Part shown: positions 21,887 through 32,000 of the stretch, in pieces
How positions within the stretch are numbered: position 1 is the stretch's first letter
Layout of the letters: the number at the start of each line of letters is the position of its first letter
Position numbers and translations under genes: made by a program
NCBI GenBank assembly: GCA_947396885.1
Contig: OX377204.1
Coordinates: 3,348,001 to 3,412,000, forward strand
DNA: 64,000 nt
Source of the DNA: Heligmosomoides polygyrus polygyrus
Lineage: Eukaryota; Nematoda; Chromadorea; Rhabditida; Heligmosomidae
Direction: 5' to 3'
Notes under the pieces: generated by a model
The model's input: the letters and a program-made list of their open reading frames with translations, nothing else
What the model was told of the DNA's origin: nothing
The model's database searches: none

Positions 21887-22009
21887 TCATCCAACGAGGA
21901 ACGATATTGTGTTTCCAATAAGTCCACCGCCATTCGCCCACGGTGATCCTGTACCAATCGGATTGTAGTAGGCAGCCGAAGCATAGGGATAGTAACCGCC
22001 AGGGTAGTA
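21887..22009 (-). CDS. Second, diverged copy of the terminal exon of the secreted Tyr/Gly-rich peptide gene
   Basis: A GTTTCAG acceptor precedes 22009. Phase-0 reading gives 40 residues beginning YYPGGYYPYASAAYYNPIG and ending LIGNTISFLVG, then TGA at 21889-21887. It matches the exon at 22979-23098 at most positions and is also similar in the flanking acceptor and 3' region, so it arose by tandem duplication of about 1.1 kb spacing. No second signal-peptide exon lies between them. It could be an alternative last exon of the same gene, or a relic. Substitutions keep the frame and the SFLVG end. Confidence 0.65.
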   Translation of the reverse strand, partial: YYPGGYYPYASAAYYNPIGTGSPWANGGGLIGNTISFLVG

Positions 22010-22375
22010 CTGAAACAATTTCTTAAAACATAATATCTTGAGTCTTGAGAACTGTGAGTGTAAAAAAACTAAACAGTGACTGGAGGTTAACTTTTAAGGC
22101 TTTGAAGATTAGTAGTATAGGGGTCAGAGAATCTGAGATGAGTGTAAAGACTTAACGCCTCCGCACAGCTGTACAAGTCTCCATGATCGACTATCGTAAA
22201 ACCTGGCATTTTGAGGAATAGTTTCAAGTCTTCTGTGCCGGGCAGGTTAGTTAAAATTCAATTTTATTACGCTAACGTCTCGTATCGTCGTTACCAGAGG
22301 CCTGTGGTATCCATTTTCCTGTGATATTCACTCAGAACTACGCTCGAGACCTTTTCCTGGTGAGGTTGTAAAGAT

Positions 22376-22655
22376 CATAACGATGTCTTGTTGCGATCAA
22401 AAATCTAGCGCCACGCAGGACTCGAACCAGCACTTCCTACTAATCTCGTAGGGTGAACCTCGCCTTTACACCCCAGATGCTGCTTGATCGAAAGCAACAT
22501 CGATACATCGTAAAACCAATCAGCACTCAGCCGTATATGGGGATCAGCCGCCCGTCGCAGAGCATCCTGCCCCGTTAGGTGGTGCGAGTTCGAGTCCCGG
22601 GTGGCGCTAGAGTTTTGATCGCAACGAAACATCGTTACGAAGCTTACAACCTCAC
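22376..22655. repeat. Inverted pair of tRNA-like SINE family 2
   Basis: The left unit (minus) and right unit (plus) both carry GTTCGAGTCC, TGGCGCTAGA, TTTTGATCGCAAC and a shared ACATCGTTA. Outer flanks 'gaggttgtaaagatcata' and its mirror extend the palindrome. It lies between the two terminal-exon copies of the peptide gene. Confidence 0.6.
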
Positions 22656-22799
22656 TACCAGCCACATGGGCTTAAAGAAAATGAATTGTGTCATTCCTAT
22701 CAAGACCTTCAGCTTGACTGGTTCTACACTGATATCAGCGGCTGGCTCATTCCGATATACAGGTGAGTGCTGATAGGTCCGACGATGTGCGAATGATGC

Positions 22800-22900
22800 G
22801 TGGTACAGAGGTGTAGAGCATCCCGCTCAGTTAGCACGGCGTGCGAGTTCGACTCCCTCGTGGCGCTAGTTTTCATCACAATAAAACATCGTTATAACAT
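22800..22900 (+). repeat. tRNA-like SINE family 2, single copy
   Basis: Contains 'gtgcgagttcgactccctcg', 'tggcgctag' and 'aaaacatcgttataac', in the same order as the copies at 5880 and 22376-22655. Confidence 0.5.
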
Positions 22901-22978
22901 TTATTTATAGTTATAATACAAAGCAATTCAAAAGCGAGACACAGAATCTTTGAACAGCACTGCGCTACGCACATGGTT

Positions 22979-23098
22979 TTATCCGACAAGGAAGGATATC
23001 GAGTTTCCAATGAGGCCACCTCCATTCGCCCATTGGGATCCCGTACCAATCGGGTTGTAGTAGCCAGCCGAAGCATACGGATTGTAACTGGGATAGTA
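22979..23098 (-). CDS. Exon 3 (terminal) of the secreted peptide gene
   Basis: Follows TTGTTTCAG; 39 residues plus TAA at 22981-22979. It is rich in Tyr, Gly, Asn and Ser, with a hydrophobic SISFLVG end. Confidence 0.75.
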   Translation of the reverse strand, partial: YYPSYNPYASAGYYNPIGTGSQWANGGGLIGNSISFLVG

Positions 23099-26000
23099 CT
23101 GAAACAATTGCTTGAAAATAGGTTTAAAAATAATTGTTGGCTGGAGATTAGCTTTTGCAGTCTTCAGAAGGCAGGAAAGCGGCGTTCTCTACACCGCCCT
23201 CACAAGGAGGCGGAGCAAGGGCGCGCTAAGCGTCCATTGTGGACGAGATTTCCGGGTACGCAAGGATAGGGCTCCGTGACACCTTTGAGGTTTTTAATTT
23301 CGCTTTGATTGCTCTATCCTGTTCCGGCTGCCGTTCATCAATTCTTTTATCTTAATTTTACAAAAATGGCAGAGTATTAACCCGAATTAGTCCCTACTAT
23401 TATTGTACTGATCTTTTGGTTCTTCCTTTGATCCCTTCCGAATTTCGATTCAATTCTGTAACACAATATCTCCTGAGTCCGAGCATACGGTGGAAGAGGA
23501 GGCATTTCAGAGTTCCCCACGCTCCAATCGCCACCTCAGTTGTTAGGTTTTTGGACGACGTCGCGCCAGTTAACGAAGCCGCAAACTGCAGCGCGGTTTT
23601 CGGGCACCACAAACTCGTCCAAGTAGAGCAGTGCGGACAGGGCGGGAAGTGGGCAGCGGGCAGAATCGTGTAGGAAACGCACGCCCCCTCTCCCCGGGAA
23701 AGCGAATAAGGGGTAGGTCTCGACTGGAATGAATACAGTACCTTTTTTCGCTTACCGCCAGCAAGACTCAAGTGTCCGTGAAAGGTGCTGATCACGAGTT
23801 TTGCCTCCCAACGCTTGTCGCAAAAGTCTGCTTGAAGGCCCCCACACTTTTGCGGCAAGCGGCGATCGGGGAAAACGATGAGTGATGCCGTTCCCGCAGT
23901 CTTGCCGGCGGCAAGCGGCGATCGTGGAAAACGATGAGTCATGCCGTTCCCGCAGTCTTGCCGGCGGCAAGCGGCAGAGGCACAGGTCGGCGAGGTCCTG
24001 TATTTCTAGTCGGGACCTGCTGCTGCTACTCGCCCTCCCGCCTTCTGTCCGTCCTGCCGCGAAAGGCTAGACCACAGACAGTGTCTGCCGGTGCCGAATC
24101 GGTGCAAAATCAGCTGCCGGCTAGGATAGGCTGGGGCGTTGCCGCAGAAGTGTGTGGGGCCTTTACACTCTCCAAATCCAACCCAAACTTTCCCAGTGAA
24201 TTCGGGGAACTATAGAAGAATGCTGAGATAATGTCATAAGGGAACGCCGAGGTTTTCTAAGCGGCATGTCTGTGCCATGGGACTGCATTTTGGCATTTTT
24301 CAGGGCCAAATTTTTTAGAACTTTTAGAATGTTAAGATCTAAATCAGCCCTGAATGTGGGAGACTATCAGGTAATGCCGAAATAATCCGACAAGAGATTT
24401 TTTTGGGATTTTTTTCTATACAACATAGCGGTTTCCCTTGAGCGTTCGAAAGGTTTAAGGGAAGTTTAATTCTGGCAAATTTTAGGGATGACACATAATT
24501 ACGATACAGACTGTAGTGTTGCTGTAGGTTGGCAGAATCCGTTAGGAATTGTTGCCTGTTTTTTTGTTTTTTTTTTTGTAAAGAAAAAGCTTATTAGTGT
24601 ATTAATCAGTAATTGATTAAGCGGTACGTACAACACTAGACAACGTCAGTTCCAATATGTTAGTGGGTTAAGTAGCGAATGCGGAGGCAGGCAGATTTGC
24701 TGGTTAGAGACCAAGGCACTCGCACACCAAAGTCACACTCGTCTTTCCCACCTGTCGCTTCATTCTTCGCCGGCTCTCCACGGGAAAGAACACGTGCTCC
24801 AATTTCAAGTTTCGCTGTGCAAGATTCGTCTTAAATATGTAGCTGCTGATTGCTTCACCTGTTCCTGTTATATATTGGAGTGTTGCAAAGTTGCAAAAAT
24901 GATGGCCGTTTTGAAGTGACTATTTCTCGATATACTATAGCTCGCTTCGAAGGGAAGGTTTTCAATCGAAAGAAAAATCTAGACAAATCAACACGTTTCT
25001 GCCAACGATAGGCTAGTTTAGATGCTCGAGCAGCATAAAATTCTGGAGTTCTGGAGGCGATGAAATCCCCGATTTCCTTATGCACTGGTTTCGGAAGCAT
25101 TTCTCTCGCATAAGAATAAAAATGACGAGAAGCTTGACGCTCGACCCCCGGGGCCAGATTCATGAACGACTCACACAGATTTAACGGAGAAATTACAGCC
25201 GAAATTCCTGATAACGCCAACATTTCACCACATCGTCTGCTAATGAGCCGCGCTAATTCGCGTTTTTTCAGGAATTTCGGCTGTAATTTCTCCGTTAAAT
25301 CTCGGTCAGTCGTTGATGAATCCCGCCCCGGGACGTGAAACCAAACCAACGCAAAGCACCGAGGACCTGGAGCCCGAGTACAGACGACAGTGGTCAGCTT
25401 CTTCGACCGCGCTACCAGGAGCTCCGTGTGAATGGTTCTAGGGAGGCAACTTCAGAAATCCTTCAGAGTTCGATAAAACGGTTTAAGCGCGAAAGGTCAC
25501 CACTGGGGCCAGACTCATCAACGAGCATACTCGTAGGTATGCGGGGTATTGGGATGGACGTACCCACCATGTGGCATTCATGATAAACCTTGCCCTCCCT
25601 CTCGTGGGTATACCACTGGGAAGAGGAAACCCATTGATGATCGTGAATACTTCCACTATCTGCTAGCATTTTCCCATTTACAAAAATGTTTATGAGATGA
25701 CGACTGAGTTTTTTGTTTATTTTTATATTTTTATCAGGTTTTATTTGATACATATTAAACATTACTTTACGTTTATGGTTATTGTATATGTTATCGCTGG
25801 AACACGTTTAGCTGTAAGGTTAATATAAAACGATTCTGACGAATGCAACCCGAACGGTTGCCGTATACCGGTTAGCGATGGAGCGCGAGAACTGTGATAG
25901 AAAGTTGTCTGCGCCCTCCTAGCTTAGAGATCGCACGTCGGCGTCCACGTTGACATTCGATCGATCTTTTGTACGCCTACGATGGGCCTACCGTCTAGCG

Positions 26001-29000
26001 GGTCATGTTGCAGTGGATAGTGGGGTTGCTTGATGCGAGGGAGGTGGGAGTTCGACTCCTCAGCGTTGTGGCATACTTGCATTTGAGCTGACTACTTGGG
26101 ATTTGAGGAGCTTCGACGTGCACGCAACGTTGAGGCATTTTTTGCGCATTCTTTCCGCGTCAGGATCGTGCTAGTTAAGGTAAACGTTTGCATGTCTTCT
26201 AGATGAAGAAATAAGCGCTCGGCATTCCGGCCATGCTCTATAACTTGCTCTCGAAATGTCAAGGCATTCGTATCTTCAGGCCCTCACCCTTTGTTTCGCG
26301 TTATCTCCTCAACAAAAAGAAGAGCAACATTAACCAGGAAAATGGAGAAACAGCACTTCATTATCGATTTTCCTTGGCGTCCAAGAAATCTGTTTCTTCA
26401 ATTGCACTAAATATTTTTCTGGACGTCTGTCAGTCGTCTGCCGTCTACCTTAACCTCGATTCGCTTGATAAATACGAATCGTGCCCTATATCCACCGCGG
26501 GTGAGTGGTGGTGTTGCCCTCCGATACTGCTACCCATACCTTCAGCTTGAAGCTTGATCAATGCCGGCTCCAGAAGGTTTTCGTTATTCTCTCCCATTCA
26601 CCTTCAGGAATGCCACGTACGTCCACCACATATCAGTCATTTCGGGCGTTGGTGAAAACTTCGCGCCGGTCTGTCTTTGCCTGCACCGTCCGACCATTGT
26701 CAGTGAAGGTAAACACCGCGTGCAACAATGCGAAACAGGTCTCTGATGATAATGACCGCATGACTTCATTCCTCGGCGAGAATGCACATCACTTTCCGAA
26801 AAGAGAAGTCAACTGGTAAACAAGCTACACTTTGTCTAAAAGCGAATCGATCAAGGAACGTATGTTCAGATCTTGATCACAACGCCTTATAAAGGACAAA
26901 TGACCGCGTTATTCAATCCTTTTAGAAATGCGCCACGCATTTTGCTTCCACAAGTGGTGGCGGAAGTGTTTGAATGCGCATTTGGCGAGGTCTTTGGCAT
27001 TTACCGTGGCCAGCCGATGAACAATCAGTGCCCTATACTTCCTAAGTAGTCTGGGGCCGGATTCATGAACGACTTACCTGCGGGTAAGTGCAAGATTTAC
27101 CCTCACTTCCCACTTACGCGCGATTCATCAACGCGCGGCGGGGAAACCCGAGGTAAGCGTCGAGGTAAATGCTACCTCGTCAACGCGTAGGGAAACAATG
27201 AACTTCAAGGCGAGGGTTTTGCTCCGCTGCCGATTTCTGACCCAATGCATCCCTCCGCTGGCCCGTTGCCAGCTCAGAGCCAGTGCATTGGATCAGAAAT
27301 TAGCGGTGAAGGAGATTCATGAATTGACCGTCAAACAGAGGTAAGTTCAGGGTAAGTGGCGGGTAAGTGGCCGTTGAGGTAAATGGGGGTAGGATTTACC
27401 TCCGGAAGCGTTCATGAATCCGGCTCCTGGTATTAGTTCGTCGACCGCGGAGGGATGAGCCTATGCAGGAGATCCGAACCAAGATCTTGGAGACGGGCGC
27501 ACACGACAGCAGTCGGCGCCTCCTTCTTCTGCGCTACCACATAAAAGGATAAGGGTAAAAGGATAAAGGACGGCGTTACTCAATCCCTTTTGGGATGCGC
27601 CAGACATTCTACTTCTACGGGATGTCGTGGAGGCGATTTGAATGCGTATTTGGCCATACAGTGACTTGCGGTGACCAGCAGATGATCAGGTCAGCGCTCT
27701 ATCCTTCCCAGACAAGTCTGGTACCAATTCGCCGACCCCAGAGGGATGGGGGGCTTGGTTGGCCTGGGCGGGAAAACCGAACCAGGAACCTGGCATCGAG
27801 TGCACGCGACATCCGGCGCCTCCTCCGACTGCGCTACACGCGCATTAAGGACTTCAACATTAAATCATCAAACCTATCTCAACTAGATTACCTAGGCGTG
27901 GACGCTACTTACTCTATCTCCTCATGAATTTGCGAAATCGGTGCGATCTAACACAACGTAAAATAGCTATCATCCAGTGAATTGTTTGAGCAGAAGCTCC
28001 TATGTATAGGAGAGCTTCCAACATGCCCTGCTCTAACCAGGCAAGGAAGAAATCTATTTGTAAAGCAATAGCAAACTGTGCTCTTCTAGAAACTGCTTCT
28101 TCTAGAAAATTGAAGACATCATGAAAGCGAAGCAGATAGAACTCACTGGATCGCCATAATATGGGGGTGGCACGGGCTGTGGAGCATAGTCTGAAAGAAT
28201 GCGTTTTTGTTTTGGTGAAAAAAGCATTAAAATGCTAGAAGAAAAGCTAGCGTTACTGATACTGGAGCCTTCTCATCACAAAGTTCACGTAATTTCTTCC
28301 GAGCCTGCACCGCATTTTTGCCCCATAAGGAAGTAAAACAATAAAATATGCTGATAATGCTCGCGAGAGCCGAGTTAGGCGCCTTTTATACTCCCGCCGC
28401 GGCGCGGCGCGTCAATTTGAGGAGCGGCGCGGCCAGTCGCGCCGCGCCCCGAATTTGACGCGCCGCTGTGCGATTGCAGTTAGAAAGGGGAGCGTCAGCG
28501 ACGTGCGGCCACGAGCTTCTGCGCACTATGGCCCGTGCTCCGGTAACGGTCCATGAGTCATTGAGGGAGCAAAACAGAAAGGATTCGTCTGGCTGATCAG
28601 CGCAATGCATCTTGTCAATGTTTGTCGTGGGATTCCTTTGGGGAGCGACGAATCCTCTCTTAAGCCTGGAGTCGAAGTCGTTCGCTCAACCTACGGTTGA
28701 AACTGGTGAGTGTGGTATTGAGTTGAATCCCCTGCAATGCAAACGGCACTAAACCACTCCTTACTTTGCGACGTGTGCGGGTCCAAAAGTAAAACTACTG
28801 GAACGTACCCATCGTGAAGAATCACTCAAAATTCTTTATCATGTGGCCGTTCTAGAGTCACTGTGCACTTAGCGTGATATATGAAGCTTCGTGAATGTCT
28901 ACAGATTTCTATTAAGGGGGGGGGGCAAAAGTAATGAGACACCCCATGCCGTGTCCACATATCTCGTGGCTGGAGTCTGGTTTCGTGCTTATCGTATTTG

Positions 29001-32000
29001 TATGTTTGTATGCTACTTACTGAAGCCCGTCTGAGAAGTTACCACTTCCGCCCTTTCCAGAAGCATGCCAAAAACCCCAGCCTGTCTCATGCCGAAACCG
29101 CAGTCTGACGAGTCGACCTGTGTCGCGCAAATCTCGCCCAATTCCCAACCCCAAGCAGCCTGGGCTCAATATTCACGCAAGATGAGAAGTACGTCTTCTA
29201 ACTTAACCCTGCCAAGCAGCGAGTCTGGGTGAGGCCTGGTGACCTGTTACCAACCTTGGTTCGGCGAGATGTTCACGGCGAGAAGCACCTTTGGAGCTTT
29301 TGGGTCTGCGCCCATGGGTCGGTTTACCGGAAGCTGTTTCCAAAGAGCACTACGATGAACTCCAAGGCCATGGTGAACGAAATAGAAGAGATGGGCAGGC
29401 GACTCGCTCTTATTCATTCGCAGCGCTTCAAAAAGGTTCTCCTCTTCGACAACGACAAGGGACACAAGAATCCAAGCTGTCTCTGACAACCATATCGAGC
29501 AGTTGATCAACACCAGGCCCAAGCAGTTCTGGAAGGATGGGATCAGGAAGTTGGCTGAGCGATGGCAGCAAGGTCATTGCCCTTAATGGCAAACACACTC
29601 CTCAGCATCGTTGAGTTGTAATTGAGTTATTAAGAAATAAAGATTTTTTCACATTGTTCCATTACTTTTGCCCCCCCCCCCCCCTAATATTCTCTTCCTA
29701 GGTTACAGAAGGTACGGGCTAAGGTCATGGTCACCGATTTCGCCCAAACTCCCTAATCAACCGAACTTACCGTAATCGCTCGTAACTTCAAAAAACGATG
29801 TCAGATTTGTGACCAGCGCCCTAACCCCCCCCCCTCCCCTCCTTCCCAATAGGAGAAGTTTGGTCGAAGAGGTGAAATCTCCCACCCCACGCCGAGTCTG
29901 CCGCGGCTGATCGCGCCGCGCCGCGCCCTTCCCCTCAGCGGCGCGATTCGCCGAATACCGTAACCCGAAATTCCGTCAAGTGTGGTGTTTTGCGGCGGCG
30001 GAGTATAAAAGCGATGCGGCGCCGCCTCGCGGCGCGAAAAATCGATAGGCATACCGACCATCACGCCGCGCCGCGCGGCGGCGCAAGTATAAAAGGCGCC
30101 TTAGCCAAGTGTTTAGTGGTGTAGTTTCATACACAAACGTTCACAGATTCGACACCCGGCTCCGGCACGCCATGCCCTGCAAAAATTGCAAAAATGGCAA
30201 CGGTTCCAGCGTCAGGCCCAGGTTGACAGGCCGGCTGATGGAGAAACCTCGTCACAAAACCATGGTGGCCCCACAGATCACTAGAACAGCGGACCCTGCG
30301 ACTGCGCGGGACTAAACGCTCAGGAGAAGATTAAGAGGAAGATGATGCTCTTCTTGGTTGTCCGCTTTCAACTTAATTTCCTACAAAATTGTTTTTGCTC
30401 ATAACTAGCATATAATAATCTAAACCGTAAATCATCATTCCTTTATTCTTGCCTGGTTTTCTTTTTGTCCTATTTTTGTTTGTTTTTGTTGTTCTTATAT
30501 TATCCCCATCCTTGAGACGTAGTTAAATAAATAATTAAGTAAACCCTGCAATCACGCATTTTTTAAGAAAAAAACGACAATTAGTTATTGAACAGCTCCA
30601 TAACCTACCCGAAGTAAGACGTCTCGCCCCGCCGATGTAAACGAGTGCGTGCTCCGTGCCGAAAGAGGAACAATTCTCCAGGCCAAGCGTAGTGCATCGC
30701 CCATCTACACCACAACGCCTTGACTTACAGATTTGAATATCATCCTAGTTGTGTCAAATGCTCAAGTGACCTCCACCCTCTTCCCATGGCTCCTAAGCCT
30801 TACCTTCCGCCCGTATAACTCTTCCTTTAAATTCCTCCAAGAGGACCATCAACGTCCTTTTTGGTAACGTGCTTTCGGGGTGTAGTATAAGGTTGAGTAA
30901 TTACAGTACCGGACGCGTCTTTTGAATAGACGCCGAAAAAACCGCAAAAGTGCGGGTTTTTCGGCGTCTATTCAAAAGACGCGTCCGGTACTGTAGTTTT
31001 GCAACATTTCTGCTTTCTGGAATAAAAGTTGAAGTTTAAACGAATAATATGAATAAATGTCAATAAATGTTTGTTTCGTTTCGCCACCTTTCCTCAGACA
31101 AACTTTTTTGTTATATTTTGTTTGAAAGCCTGTTTCCTGGCGATTATTTCGAATTATGAATCGTTGTTTTCCTCGCCTTATTGAAACGTTTTATTCTCTA
31201 GAACGATGACAACTTAAAATGAGAAAGTGTGTCGTTTCATTTTCAATTAGTTCAAGCTCGGCAGCAACCCAGCGACGGACGTCATGCACATTCAGGAAGT
31301 CACTGGGAAGTTCATTCCTAACTGAGTAAATTATTGGAGATGGTATCAGAAGTCCTCTTCTGCTCAGAAGGGCAAAAAGGGCAGACCACTCTAGGGAAGA
31401 CCAACTGCTGTACGCAAAGGGCGCCTACGCCAACCCATCAAGTCGAATTCTTCTCAAATCGCACTAGGACTGCTGACCTCCCAGTGAACCACCGCTCGTC
31501 GGCTGCAGGAGATTGGAAGGTCGCCGAAGTCGCCTTCGTCAGTGCTTCATGCGGTGACAGAAACCCTAGTAAATCACTGTGCTTCCAACTGCCAAGAGCC
31601 CCAGCACTGGTTCAAGCGAGGGAACCTGGATCGAATCGCGATAGCAGCGATGAGAAGCGGAGGAGTCATTAAACTGCGAAGCCGGAAAGCAATAGCTGGA
31701 ACGGGAGGAGCTGAGGGCTCTGACATCAAAACCGGAGCTCCACCGAAAGACGGCCCTGCTGTACGTTTGCTGGGTGTGTAGAGATCCAGTGCACCGGGAA
31801 CTGCTCCACATAGTCAAGCCATCCTCGGCGTTCGCTTTTGCCAACAACTCGACCAGATTCCAAGAACTAGTTGAGAAAGAAGTCGAAAGCAGCCAAGGTT
31901 TCTTCCACCAGGGCAACGGCCGACTACAGGCACTTCAGACGCTGGAAAAAAATCTGGGAATTGGGCTGGTCTAACCAGCATACACCCCGGCCACTGCGCC

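Noticed and set aside
23400..23942. A 180-codon minus-strand frame
   Set aside because: It runs through the 56-bp tandem repeat and has no recognisable domain, splice pair or ATG context; an opposing frame is also open.
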